Source of the DNA: Isosphaera sp. | GTDB taxonomy: Bacteria > Planctomycetota > Planctomycetia > Gemmatales > Gemmataceae | DNA length: 62,828 nt | Assembly (NCBI GenBank): GCA_013822345.1 | Contig: PNKH01000036.1 | Span: 1 to 62,828 of the forward strand | Direction of reading: 5' to 3' | Shown here: positions 1 through 7,946 of the stretch, piece after piece | Numbering within the stretch: position 1 is the first letter of the stretch | How the letters are laid out: each line of letters starts with the position of its first letter | The notes under the pieces: model-generated | The model's input: the letters and a program-made list of their open reading frames with translations, nothing else | The model's database searches: none | What the model was told of the DNA's origin: nothing | Program-made: the position numbers and the translations under genes

Positions 1-805
1 AGTCGATGTCCACCTCGATCGACGGCTCGGTGAACGGGAAGTAGCTCGACCGGATGCGGACCTGGCGGTCCGGGCCGAACATCCGCCGGGCGAACGCCGT
101 GATCGTCCCCTTCAGGTCGGCCATCGTCACCCCCTCGCCGACCACCAGCCCCTCGACCTGCAGGAACTGGATCTCGCTCCGGGTGCTGATCGCCTCGTTC
201 CGGTAGCACATCCCCGGCAGGATCACCCGGATCGGCTTCCCCGCCGCCTCCCGCATGACGTGGATCTGACCGGGGCTGGTGTGCGTCCGCAGTACCACCC
301 CCGGGGTCGTCGTGAAGAACGTGTCCCACATGTCGCGCGCCGGGTGGTGCGCCGGCATGTTCAGCATCTCGAAGTTCAGCTCGTCCGTCTCCACCTCCCG
401 GGTGCGGTAGACGCGGAACCCCAGCTCGGCGAACACGGCCGTGATCTTCCGCAGCACCTGCGTCGCCGGGTGGAGCCGGCCGCGCGGCCGCGGCCGGCCG
501 GGGAGCGTCACGTCGAGCGGGTCGGCCGTCAGGCTCGCCTGAAGCGCCCGCTCTTTGGCGTCGGCGAGGGCCGTGTCGTAGGCCGCGGTCAGCGACTCCT
601 TCAGCTTGTTGACCGCCGCCCCGTAGGCGGCCTTCTGGTCCTTCGGGATGGTGCCGAGCTTGCCGAGCGCCGCCTTCACCAGCCCCTTGTCGCCGAAGTA
701 TTGCGTGTTCCACGCCCGCAGCGCGGCCTCGTCGGCACACTGCCGGAGGTGCGTCAGGGCCTGGCCTTCGAGGGTCTTCAACTCGTCGGTCGCGGCGTCC
801 GGCAT
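1..805 (-). CDS. pheS: Phenylalanyl-tRNA synthetase alpha subunit, C-terminus cut by window edge
   Basis: The first 268 codons of the alpha chain of the alpha2beta2 enzyme that charges tRNA-Phe. The translated part has the N-terminal coiled-coil tRNA-binding arm (about residues 1-90) and then the class II synthetase core. The HTSPGQ signature lies in motif 2, and a PGMCYRNE segment follows it. The catalytic C-terminus runs off the left edge of the window. The start is the ATG at 805-803 (MPDAATDELK). It lies last in infC-rpmI-rplT-pheS, the standard bacterial order; pheT would be expected beyond the edge. The 124-nt gap from rplT contains a GC-rich hairpin, so its expression may be partly uncoupled from the ribosomal genes. 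Confidence 0.95.
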   Translation of the reverse strand, partial: MPDAATDELKTLEGQALTHLRQCADEAALRAWNTQYFGDKGLVKAALGKLGTIPKDQKAAYGAAVNKLKESLTAAYDTALADAKERALQASLTADPLDVTLPGRPRPRGRLHPATQVLRKITAVFAELGFRVYRTREVETDELNFEMLNMPAHHPARDMWDTFFTTTPGVVLRTHTSPGQIHVMREAAGKPIRVILPGMCYRNEAISTRSEIQFLQVEGLVVGEGVTMADLKGTITAFARRMFGPDRQVRIRSSYFPFTEPSIEVDID

Positions 806-880
806 GGGAACGGCTCCGTCGGGCGCGTCGTCAGGGGGACAGGATACGACCGCGGGTGGTTCACGGTCAGGAAACGAAGA

Positions 881-901
881 CGGCCGGGGTGAACCCGGCC
901 G
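881..901 (-). terminator. GC-rich hairpin between rplT and pheS, possible attenuator
   Basis: A perfect 8-bp stem (cggccggg/cccggccg) with a 5-nt loop. On the minus strand it is followed by tcttcgttt, a weak U-rich tract. It lies in the 124-nt gap downstream of rplT. It could be a partial intrinsic terminator or attenuator ahead of pheS. The short U run makes this uncertain. Confidence 0.35.
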
Positions 902-929
902 CTCGCCCGAACAACGGTGCCCGCCGGCG

Positions 930-1319
930 TCACGTCGCCGCGGCCTCCGCCTTCTTGGCCGCGTCGGCGAGGGCCTGGCGGGCGATCCCGACCAGGGTGT
1001 CGAACGTCACCGGGTCGTGGATGGCGATCTCGGACAGCGACTTCCGGTCCAGCGCCACCATCGCCAGCTGCAGCCCGTGCATGAACTCGCTGTACCGGGT
1101 GTCCCGCATCCGGCAGGCGGCGTTGATCCGGACGATCCACAGCCGGCGGAACTGCCGCTTCTTCGCCTTCCGGTCCCGGAACGCGAACCGCCGCGCCCGG
1201 ATGAGCGTCACGATCGCCTGGCGGTACAGGTTGTGCCGGCTGAGGCGGAACCCCTTGGTCAGCTTCCGCGTCCGCTTCTTCCGGGCCGCCGTCGTCGCCT
1301 TGCTGCGCGCGCGAACCAT
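930..1319 (-). CDS. rplT: 50S ribosomal protein L20
   Basis: A 129-aa basic protein of the large ribosomal subunit that binds 23S rRNA early in assembly. The N-terminus (MVRARSKATTAARKKR), the RDRKAKKRQFRRLWI core and the globular C-terminal half ending in an Ala/Lys-rich tail are all typical of L20. The length is slightly above the usual 115-120 aa because of that tail. It lies 53 nt downstream of rpmI in the infC operon. In E. coli and Bacillus, L20 represses its own operon by binding leader RNA; the hairpin upstream of rpmI here is a possible target, but that is inference. Confidence 0.98.
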   Translation of the reverse strand: MVRARSKATTAARKKRTRKLTKGFRLSRHNLYRQAIVTLIRARRFAFRDRKAKKRQFRRLWIVRINAACRMRDTRYSEFMHGLQLAMVALDRKSLSEIAIHDPVTFDTLVGIARQALADAAKKAEAAAT

Positions 1320-1372
1320 GGCCGTGATCCCCCAGATGAGTTAGTGGAACAAGTGAGTGCGTCGCCGGGGTG

Positions 1373-1579
1373 TCACAGCACGCCGAGGGCGATCTGGTAC
1401 TTCTTCTGCACCTTCGGCCGGTCGCCGATCACCCCGGCGGTGCGGAGCTGCCGCTTCCGCTTCGCCGTCATGTGGGCGTTCAGGTGCCGGCGGCCGACCT
1501 TGGCGTACTTCAGCTTGCCGGTGCCGGTCACCTTGACCCGCTTCTTGACGCTCTTGTTCGTCTTGTTCCGGGTTGCCAT
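1373..1579 (-). CDS. rpmI: 50S ribosomal protein L35
   Basis: A 68-aa basic ribosomal protein. The sequence starts MATRNKTNKSVKKRVKVTGTG and has the HLNAHMTAKRKRQLR core that is diagnostic of L35, at the usual family length of about 65 aa. It is the second gene of the infC-rpmI-rplT-pheS operon, 207 nt downstream of infC. That gap is long for this operon and contains a perfect 10-bp hairpin. Confidence 0.98.
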   Translation of the reverse strand: MATRNKTNKSVKKRVKVTGTGKLKYAKVGRRHLNAHMTAKRKRQLRTAGVIGDRPKVQKKYQIALGVL

Positions 1580-1702
1580 GGGGGGTCACACGGGGTTCGC
1601 GCGGGGGGGCGGGCCTCGGTCGGAGGCGCCGGCTTGGGGTCCCCCCGTCACTGGGGTGCCGCGGGAAGGTCCCGGGCGGCGGGAACGGGCCGCGGAACGC
1701 GA

Positions 1703-1726
1703 GGAACCCGGGGTGACCCGGGTTCC
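1703..1726 (-). promoter_or_regulatory. Perfect 10-bp hairpin in the infC-rpmI gap
   Basis: Arms ggaacccggg and cccgggttcc with a 4-nt loop, inside the 207-nt spacer between infC and rpmI. In other bacteria this spacer, or the operon leader, holds structured RNA bound by L20 as autogenous repressor. The position fits, but I see no base-level match to known L20 sites, so a plain spacer hairpin is equally possible. Confidence 0.3.
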
Positions 1727-1786
1727 GAGCGGTGCGCCGTTCGGTGAGCGGTGATTGTAGCGGCCGGCCGCGGCGGCGGGAAGGGG

Positions 1787-2530
1787 TCAGGCGGTCGGCT
1801 TCGGGGCGGCGGGCGGCTTGGGCGGCGGGGCCTTGGTCAGGGTCGGCACCGGGCCCGGGGCCGGCTTCGGCGGCGCCGCGGGAACCGGGGCGGGGGCCGC
1901 CGGGGCGGCGTCCGTCTTCGGGGCGGCTGGCCTCGGGGCGGGCGGCGGCTTGGGGGCGGCCGACTTCGGGGCGGACCCGGGGGCGGCCTTCCCGCCGGTC
2001 GACTTCGGGGCCAGGAGGGCGACCATCCGCTTCCCCTCCATCCGGGCCGGGGACTCGACCTTGCAGTCGTTCACCAGGGCCTCCAGCACCTGGTTCATGA
2101 CCCGCTGGCCCTCCTCGATGTGCTGCATCTCGCGGCCGCGGAACAGGACGTTCACCTGCACCTTGTCGTTGTGCTCCAGGAACTGCCGGGCCTGGGCGAT
2201 CTTGGTGTTGATGTCGTGGTCCCCGGTCTTCGGCCGGACCCGGATCTCCTTCAGCTTCTGCTGGTGCGTCTTCTGGTGCGCCTTCTTGGACTGGGCGTAC
2301 TTGAACTTCCCGTAGTCCATGATCTTGCACACCGGCGGCCGCTCCTTGTCGGCCACCTCGACGAGGTCGAGCCCGGCCTCCCGGGCCATGTCCAGGGCCT
2401 GCTGGGTCGGGACGATGCCGTGCTGCTCGCCCTCGGCGCCGATGAGACGGATGGGACTGATCCGGATCTGCTCGTTCATCCGCGGCCCGGTCGGGCCGCG
2501 GGGCGGGGCGCTGCGGTCGAATGGGGGGAT
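1787..2530 (-). CDS. infC: Translation initiation factor IF-3, probable ATC start and Pro/Ala-rich tail
   Basis: IF-3 binds the 30S subunit and proofreads initiator tRNA and start codons. Both domains are present: an N-domain with [14 protein letters not shown] and a C-domain with FRGREMQH and [12 protein letters not shown]. Counting from the first ATG (2479-2477, MNEQIR), the core ends at residue 160 and a 70-residue Pro/Ala/Lys-rich tail follows. That ATG has no good ribosome site and gives a truncated N-terminus. Seventeen codons upstream an in-frame ATC at 2530-2528 is preceded by AGGAGA at 7-nt spacing and restores an N-terminus of E. coli-like length. Many infC genes use AUU or AUC starts for autoregulation, so I start the gene at 2530. 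The ATG start remains the conventional alternative. Confidence 0.9.
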   Translation of the reverse strand: MPPFDRSAPPRGPTGPRMNEQIRISPIRLIGAEGEQHGIVPTQQALDMAREAGLDLVEVADKERPPVCKIMDYGKFKYAQSKKAHQKTHQQKLKEIRVRPKTGDHDINTKIAQARQFLEHNDKVQVNVLFRGREMQHIEEGQRVMNQVLEALVNDCKVESPARMEGKRMVALLAPKSTGGKAAPGSAPKSAAPKPPPAPRPAAPKTDAAPAAPAPVPAAPPKPAPGPVPTLTKAPPPKPPAAPKPTA

Positions 2531-2640
2531 TGCCGCTCTCCTGCACTCAGGATCGGGAGGTTCACCGGCCCGATTAACCCGGCCCCGGGGTCGGGGGGCG
2601 GTCCGCCGCCGCGGCCGGCGCCCCGGGAAGGATCCTTAAC

Positions 2641-2675
2641 ATATCATCACTACCCCGCCGTCCCGACTTCGTCAA
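2641..2675 (-). promoter_or_regulatory. Candidate promoter of the infC operon
   Basis: Minus strand: a TTGACG hexamer at 2675-2670, a 17-nt spacer, then a weak TAGTGA within an AT-richer patch (tagtgatgatatgttaagg). It lies about 110 nt upstream of the proposed ATC start, at the right place for the operon promoter. The -10 match is poor. Confidence 0.3.
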
Positions 2676-2709
2676 CGGCGAGCCGCCGGGAAATGCGGAC
2701 CTTGAACCC

Positions 2710-2737
2710 TTGAGCACGCCCGCGGATCGGTTACACT
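2710..2737 (+). promoter_or_regulatory. Candidate sigma-70-type promoter upstream of the selenoprotein gene
   Basis: TTGAGC at 2710-2715, a 16-nt spacer and TACACT at 2732-2737 on the plus strand. Transcription would start near 2744, about 260 nt ahead of the ATG at 3006. Confidence 0.4.
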
Positions 2738-3005
2738 GCCGGAAGTCGTGGCGATCGCACCCGTGGGCGAAGGCGGCGGGGTGGCGGCGGGCGGACAGAC
2801 CGGCAGGGGCTGGCTGTGACCGGCGCCCGCCTACCGCGATCCCCGCTGGCAGAGGCCGTACGGAGCGGTACGAGAAGAAGGCGCAGACTTTCCCCACCTT
2901 CGCCGCGGGCGCATCCCTCATGGTTCTCCCGCGGTAGACCGGCCGTCGCGAACCACACACCTCGGGTCTTCCGGCCTACGCGGTGTCCCAGAAAGGTATC
3001 CCCTC
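2738..3005 (+). other. Long gene-free leader before the selenoprotein gene
   Basis: No convincing ORF is seen in this stretch. It would be an unusually long 5' leader if the promoter at 2710-2737 is used. Local inverted repeats are present: ccgcggg at 2903-2909 with cccgcgg at 2928-2934, and a small cgtac/gtacg hairpin near 2850. I recognise no known riboswitch or RNA family, and there is no tRNA-like T-loop. Confidence 0.4.
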
Positions 3006-4157
3006 ATGGTCCGATTTCTCCTGGCCGCCATCCTGCTGTGCCCGGCGGCTCGTGCCGCCCCCGGTGCCGAGCGCCGCGTGGTCATCTACGACGGGGCCGC
3101 GACCGCGGTGGGCGCGGCCGGTGATGAGTCGAAAGACCTCTGGCTGACCCTCGCCGACCTCACGGCCGCCACCCGGTTCACGCTCAAGCCGGAGGGCGTC
3201 TGCCGCGACGAGCAGTGCTTCCCGATCCCCGCGGGGCGGGCCAAGGAGTTCGTCGCCCAGCGCGGCGAGGTCACCTGGTTCAACCTGAGCGAGTTCGGCC
3301 GGCTCCTCCAGCAGCCAGTCGCCCACGACGCCAAGCACGGCGTCTGGTGCTTCGGGCCGCGGCCGTCCGTCCAGAACGCCCACGTCGCGTCGCGGGTGGC
3401 GCCGGACTTCACGCTGCCGGACCTGAAGGGGAAGGACCACAAGCTGTCCGACTTCCGCGGCAAGAAGGTGCTCCTCCTGACCTGGGCCTCCTGGTGAGGG
3501 TGTCGGCTCGATTTGCCAGTTTGGCAAACCCTGTACGGCGAGCTGAAGAAGAACAACTTCGAGATCGTCTCCGTCGCCCAGGACACCGGCGGCGCCAAGG
3601 CGGCCGGCCCGTGGGTCGAGAAGGCCAAGCCCGGGTACACCGTCCTGATCGACACCCAACACGAGGTGACCCGGCTGTTCGACATGGTGAACGTGCCGAC
3701 GGCGGTGTGGATCGACGAGAAGGGGCGGATCGCCCGGCCCAACGAGGTCGCCTACGCGGACAACCGCCTCAAGGCGCTCCACGGCCTGGACGCCGAGCCC
3801 TACCTGAAGGGCCTGCGCGACTGGGTCGCCAACGGCGACCGCAGCCCGTTCGTGCTGAGCGACAAGGAGTGGAAGGAGCGGCTGAAGCCGCAGAAGTCGG
3901 ACCACGCGCTGGCGGCGGCGGAGTTCATTCTGGCGGAGTACCTGCACCGCGCCGGCAACCGCGCCGACGCGGTCGCGCACTACAAGGAGGCCCAGCGGCT
4001 GAACCCGGACAGCTGGAACTACAAGCGGCAGGCGTGGGCGCTGGGCGACGCGGAGCGCGACTACGGCACCAACTTCTTCAAGGAGGTCCAGAAGCTGAAC
4101 GGCAAGCCGTACTACGCACCCCGGACGTTGCCGGAACCGAAGGAGAAGAAGAACTGA
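3006..4157 (+). CDS. Secreted thioredoxin-like redoxin, probable selenoprotein (Sec164)
   Basis: The frame runs from ATG 3006 to TGA 4155-4157 (383 residues) with one internal TGA at 3495-3497. Residues 1-18 are a signal peptide (MVRFLLAAILLCPAARA). About 20-120 is an N-terminal region I do not recognise. About 128-275 is a TlpA/redoxin thioredoxin fold (APDFTLPDLKG, SDFRGKKVLLLTWASW). The TGA falls exactly where the active-site Cys belongs: WASW-TGA-G-C-R-L-D-L-P, i.e. Sec164-Gly-Cys166. The frame stays clean for 219 more codons with fold-consistent sequence (VPTAVWIDEKG) and a helical, TPR-like C-terminal region. A hairpin with a GU loop sits 22 nt after the TGA. It probably acts as a periplasmic thiol/selenol oxidoreductase. 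The alternatives, a true nonsense mutation or a sequencing error, are less likely because both the position and the hairpin fit. Confidence 0.8.
3495..3543 (+). promoter_or_regulatory. Putative bacterial SECIS element with Sec UGA
   Basis: The UGA is at 3495-3497. A perfect 6-bp stem (tttgcc 3512-3517, ggcaaa 3523-3528) closes a 5-nt loop agttt containing G3519-U3520. A lower helix can form from gctcg 3506-3510 and cgagc 3539-3543. Bacterial SECIS hairpins lie inside the coding region shortly after the UGA and carry a G or GU in the apical loop for SelB binding; the G here is 22 nt from the UGA. The stem is AT-rich in a very GC-rich gene. Confidence 0.65.
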
Positions 4158-4186
4158 CCGTGGCGTCTCGACCGGGTGGTGAAGGG

Positions 4187-4210
4187 CTCCCGCCCGGCCC
4201 GCGGGAGTTT
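4187..4210 (+). terminator. Hairpin terminator after the selenoprotein gene
   Basis: A 7-bp stem ctcccgc/gcgggag with a 7-nt loop, then ttt, located 30 nt after the stop codon in the 87-nt gap to the convergent DUF1552 gene. A second imperfect inverted repeat (ggggg...ccccc near 4214-4237) faces the other gene. Confidence 0.4.
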
Positions 4211-4244
4211 GAAGGGGGATGTCGACGGGACACCCCCCGGTCCG

Positions 4245-5621
4245 TCACGCCAGCAACTCCGCCACCACGCCCTTCTGGTCCACGTCCTTGAGGCCCGGGT
4301 CGGCGACCCCGAACGTGTCCCGCGGCTTCCCGGCCGCGTGCAGCAGGGTGCAGTACAGGTTCGCCATCGTCCGGTGGGCCTTCTGCCCGTAGGCCGGGAA
4401 CTGCAGGTACCGGCCGCGGGTCTGGAGCTTCCCGCCGAGGTCCCCGATCAGGACCACCGGCCACTCGTGCAGCTGCGGGTGGTGGCCGTCGCCGCTGTCG
4501 CTCAGGTACACGATCACCGTGTTGTCGAGCATGGTGCCGTCGCCCTCCTTGACGGCCGCGAGTTTCGCCGCCAGCCCGGCGACCAACTTGCAGTGGTACT
4601 GGCGGACGGCCACGAAGCACTCCTCCGCCGTCTTCCCAGGCACCCCGCCGCCGTGCCCGTAGTGGTGCCCGCCGATCGGCACCCCGAGGTCCGGGAACGG
4701 CGGGAAGTGCTGCCCGCCGCCGCCGGACGTCAGGGTGACCACGTTCGTCAGCCCGGTGATCAGGGCGGCCGCCGCGATCTCGAACTGCGCCCCGAGCCGG
4801 TTCGTCTCGGTCGGGTTGGCGAGCTGGGCGTCGAGCCTGGGGGCGCGGGCCTTCAGCTCGTCCTTGATGGCGTCGATCTTCCCCTGCCGGTCGCGGAGGT
4901 TCTCGAACGCCTCCAGGTACTGGTCGAACTTCTGCCGCTCGTCCCCGACCAGGCCGTCCCGCGCCCGCCTCACGTCGTCGGCCATGAAGTCGAGGAGGTT
5001 GGTGCGGCGGTCGAACGCGGCCCGGCTGGTCCCGCCGGCGACGCTCCCGAACAGGGCCTTGAACGCCAGCCCTGGGGAGCACTGGATCGGGTTCGCCTTC
5101 CCCGGCCCGGCGGCCGACAGCCGGTAGTTGAGCGTCTCGTCCGGCTTCTCGGCCAGGCCCAGCCCGACGTGCGGGGCGATGCCCGGGATCGCCTCCCCGA
5201 GCGCGCAGTCGATCGTCTGGGCCATCGGCCCCTTGTTCGCCGGGTACGCCCCGAGGGCCCCGTGGTTGGCCGAGTGGTCGCTCAGGGCGATCCGCCCGGA
5301 CAGCCCGCCGAGCAGCGCGAGCCGGTCCTTGAACGGGGTGAGCGGCTCCAGCGCGGCGTGCAGGGTGCGGTCCGCCAGTGACACCTCTTCCAGCTTCTCG
5401 TTCGTGAACTTGCCGCCCTTCGGCCGCGCCACCCCGGACGGCATGAGGTGGGCCGGGCTGAACCCGTTGCACTGGACGACGAACACGACCCGCTTGCGGG
5501 CGGCGGCCTTGTCGCCGGCGGCGTGGGCCGCGAGCTGCCCGAGGACGGGGGTGAGGAGGGTCGCGGCCGAGCCGTACCCGGCAAGCTTCAGGACATCGCG
5601 GCGGGTGGCGTCGGTGGTCAT
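4245..5621 (-). CDS. DUF1552 family secreted protein
   Basis: A 458-aa protein of the DUF1552 family, which is abundant in planctomycetes. The N-terminus carries a Tat-like signal (TRRDVLKLAG followed by a hydrophobic stretch), pointing to export of a folded protein. The body has a sulfatase/alkaline-phosphatase-like flavour, with STLSDHSANHGA-type His/Asp motifs and YLSDSGDGHHP near residue 375. The start at ATG 5621 was chosen over the one at 5660 because it places the twin Arg at residues 7-8. In planctomycetes DUF1552 genes sit beside DUF1592/1588/1585 cytochrome genes, as here (next gene upstream at 5786-7825). The two are presumably cotranscribed on the minus strand despite a palindromic repeat between them. 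The biochemical function is unknown. Confidence 0.88.
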   Translation of the reverse strand: MTTDATRRDVLKLAGYGSAATLLTPVLGQLAAHAAGDKAAARKRVVFVVQCNGFSPAHLMPSGVARPKGGKFTNEKLEEVSLADRTLHAALEPLTPFKDRLALLGGLSGRIALSDHSANHGALGAYPANKGPMAQTIDCALGEAIPGIAPHVGLGLAEKPDETLNYRLSAAGPGKANPIQCSPGLAFKALFGSVAGGTSRAAFDRRTNLLDFMADDVRRARDGLVGDERQKFDQYLEAFENLRDRQGKIDAIKDELKARAPRLDAQLANPTETNRLGAQFEIAAAALITGLTNVVTLTSGGGGQHFPPFPDLGVPIGGHHYGHGGGVPGKTAEECFVAVRQYHCKLVAGLAAKLAAVKEGDGTMLDNTVIVYLSDSGDGHHPQLHEWPVVLIGDLGGKLQTRGRYLQFPAYGQKAHRTMANLYCTLLHAAGKPRDTFGVADPGLKDVDQKGVVAELLA

Positions 5622-5659
5622 CGGGAAGTCCCGGTAGGTGGTGTGAGCCGTGTCGCCCA

Positions 5660-5758
5660 CCCAGGGCGTTGCCCTGGGCTGAGGGAGCCCGCCCCTTCGG
5701 GGCTGTCTGCTGAGGGCCGAAGGCCCGCCCTCCCTCAGCCCAGGCCACCGGCCTGGGT
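5660..5758. repeat. Multi-hairpin palindromic repeat
   Basis: About 99 nt that fold into a cruciform. An outer helix ctgagggag (5679-5687)/ctccctcag (5730-5738) encloses two small hairpins (gccccttcggggc and gggccgaaggccc). Two more hairpins, cccaggg/ccctggg and cccaggcc/ggcctggg, flank the helix. It lies between the DUF1552 and DUF1592 genes and resembles REP/BIME-type elements. Confidence 0.7.
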
Positions 5759-5785
5759 TCCACGTCAGCGGCCGGGGTTGTCGGT

Positions 5786-7825
5786 CTACATCCCGGACCG
5801 GTACAGGAACGAATCACTCGTCAGTAGCGCCATGACCACCGCCTTGAAGCTCCCGCCGCTCTCGGTGTACGCCCGGTCGGCGTCCTGCAGCGCCTTCGCG
5901 TCGGCGAGCGTCTCGTTCCGGCCGAGGAAGTACCGGAAGGCGTGGCGGACGAACACCTGCCGGGCGCGGTCGGACGCGGCGATGCGCCGGACCAGGTCGC
6001 GCGGGTCGGTCACCGGGCCGTCGAGCTTCGGGTCGCCGCTGTCGGCGACCGTCCCGGTGGTGTCGAGCTTCGCGTCGCGGTGGACCGGGCCGAGCGGCTT
6101 CCCTTTCTTGTCGACGTTCTTCGCCGTCGCCTCCGGGTCGAGGACCGGCTCGGCGGTGCGGAACCGGCCGTAGTGGTCGAACTGCTCGAACGGCAGCCCG
6201 AGGTCGTCCATCCGCTGGTGGCACTTCCAGCACGCCGCGTCGCGGGTCACGGTCAGCCGGTCGCGGAACGTCCGGTGCGGGTCGTCCGGGACCTGGGCGG
6301 CGACCCCGATCGGCAGGTCCGGAACGGTCCCGCCGAGCAGCCGCTCCCGGACCCACCGGCCGCGGCGGACCGGGTCGTTGTCGAAGTTCGTGGACCACGC
6401 GGCGAGCCAACTCGGCTGCATCAGGACGCCGAGGCGGGTGTTCGCCGGCAGCGCGGCCGGCTGAACCGCCGGCCATTCCTCCAGCCCGTACACCGACTCG
6501 ACGCCGGCCTGGCCTTTGTTGTTGTTCGGGTTCGGGACGACCGCCCGGGCCGGGTCCTGCTTCCGCGTCTGCTTGTTCTCCTTCGTGGTGTAGTTCACGA
6601 ACGAGACGGGGGTGGTCAGCAGCTCGCGGAACACGTCCCGGTCGGCGGCGAGGACGTGGCGGACGAGCCGGTCGGTGTCGGCGACGAGCTGCCGCGGCTC
6701 GTGGATGAACGTCTTCGGCTTGTCCTTGAACACGTCGGTGGCGTTGTCGTACTCGAAATACTCGCGGAAGAAGCGGAAGACGCGGACCCGGTCGGCTTCC
6801 CGCGGCGAGTCGAGGAGGCGGCCGACGTGGGCCGCGACCTGCTCGCGGGTGGCGAGCTCGCCCTTCGCCGCGGCGGCCGCCAGCCCGGCGTCGCGCTTGT
6901 CGCCGAGGGCCAGGCTCACGGCGGTGACGAGCTCCGCCGGGGCGAGCATCCGCCGGCCTGTCCCGTCCGCCTTCCCGCCGAGTTCCGACCGGTAGACCGC
7001 GTCGGTCTTGAGCAGCACGGCCTGGAGCATCGTCTTCACCGCCCCGGGGCGGTCGCCGGTCCCGGCGCACTTCTCGTACAGCCTGGCGAACCGGGCCGCC
7101 TCGTCGGCGGTCGCCGCCCGGCCGATCGCCATCTTGAACTGGAGCTGGACGGCGGCCTCCAGCTGCACCCGGGTCGGCTCGGCGGTGTTGACGAGGGTGA
7201 CGAACTCGCGGACGCCGTCGTTCTTCGCGGTGGTCTGGGCCTCGACCATCGCCTCGGCGTTCCGGACCAGGATCTCGGTGCTCGGCTCGTCGATCGCGTA
7301 CAGCCCGGCGAAGTCCTTGATGCCTCGCTCCGGGATCAGGGTGAACGGCTGGACGAGGCCGTTCAGTTTGCCGCGGAACACCTGGGAGGCGAAGCCCACG
7401 TAGGCGTCGGGGCTGAGCCGCCAGACGCGCGGGGCGGGGGCGTCGCCGGCGGCCGCCGGCTTGCCGAAGAGGAGTTCGTGGGGGATCAGGTTGCCGCTAT
7501 TCGGGAGGCGGGCGGCCTTCGCGCCGGTGGCCCCGGACACCCACGCGACGACGGCCCGGGCCTGGGCGGCGTCCGGCTTCGGCTCCTTGGCCGGCGGCAT
7601 CAGCCCGTCGCGGACCTGATCGCGGACGGCGGCCCACCGCTCGACATCCTTGGCCGGGTCGGCCGGGAGGTCGTCGAGGCGGACGCCGCCGGCCGGCTTG
7701 TCGGGGCCGTGGCACTTCACGCAATGAGCGGTGAGGAACGGCGCGGCGGTGTCGCGGAAGCCGGTGTCCGCGGCGGAAGCAGAGGTGGCGAGGGCGGGGA
7801 CGAGGGCGAGAACGAGGCGGGTCAT
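5786..7825 (-). CDS. DUF1592/DUF1588/DUF1585 planctomycete cytochrome c protein
   Basis: A 679-aa exported protein with a signal peptide at residues 1-19. A planctomycete-type cytochrome c haem motif CVKCH (Cys35, Cys38, His39) follows. The long body matches the DUF1587/1592/1588/1585 architecture, with a second CWKCH motif near residue 530 followed by the DUF1588 signature DDLGLPFEQFDHYGRFR. The DUF1585-like C-terminus (RYFLGRNETLADAKALQDADRAY) is complete. Such proteins pair with DUF1552 partners, here 164 nt downstream across a palindromic repeat. They are thought to act outside the cytoplasm, possibly as redox or degradative enzymes; the substrate is unknown. Confidence 0.9.
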   Translation of the reverse strand: MTRLVLALVPALATSASAADTGFRDTAAPFLTAHCVKCHGPDKPAGGVRLDDLPADPAKDVERWAAVRDQVRDGLMPPAKEPKPDAAQARAVVAWVSGATGAKAARLPNSGNLIPHELLFGKPAAAGDAPAPRVWRLSPDAYVGFASQVFRGKLNGLVQPFTLIPERGIKDFAGLYAIDEPSTEILVRNAEAMVEAQTTAKNDGVREFVTLVNTAEPTRVQLEAAVQLQFKMAIGRAATADEAARFARLYEKCAGTGDRPGAVKTMLQAVLLKTDAVYRSELGGKADGTGRRMLAPAELVTAVSLALGDKRDAGLAAAAAKGELATREQVAAHVGRLLDSPREADRVRVFRFFREYFEYDNATDVFKDKPKTFIHEPRQLVADTDRLVRHVLAADRDVFRELLTTPVSFVNYTTKENKQTRKQDPARAVVPNPNNNKGQAGVESVYGLEEWPAVQPAALPANTRLGVLMQPSWLAAWSTNFDNDPVRRGRWVRERLLGGTVPDLPIGVAAQVPDDPHRTFRDRLTVTRDAACWKCHQRMDDLGLPFEQFDHYGRFRTAEPVLDPEATAKNVDKKGKPLGPVHRDAKLDTTGTVADSGDPKLDGPVTDPRDLVRRIAASDRARQVFVRHAFRYFLGRNETLADAKALQDADRAYTESGGSFKAVVMALLTSDSFLYRSGM

Positions 7826-7946
7826 GCGGCGGGTCCGGGGGTCAGGCGGGTACAGACGGAACCCCGTCCGGGGCGGCGGCGGACATCGGAATGTTGCACG
7901 GCCGCCCGACGGGTGCGATGATGCCCGCCGTCACGAGGGACTGCCC

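Noticed and set aside
2744-3005. RNase P RNA or another known structured RNA on the minus strand (a ggggaaagtctgcgcc stretch)
   Set aside because: Only one short block resembles the RNase P core; the other invariant blocks are missing.
3495-3497. TGA as a plain stop, giving a truncated 163-aa protein and a separate downstream ORF
   Set aside because: The stop falls exactly on the catalytic Cys position, the second half has no start of its own in a sensible place, and a SECIS-like hairpin follows.
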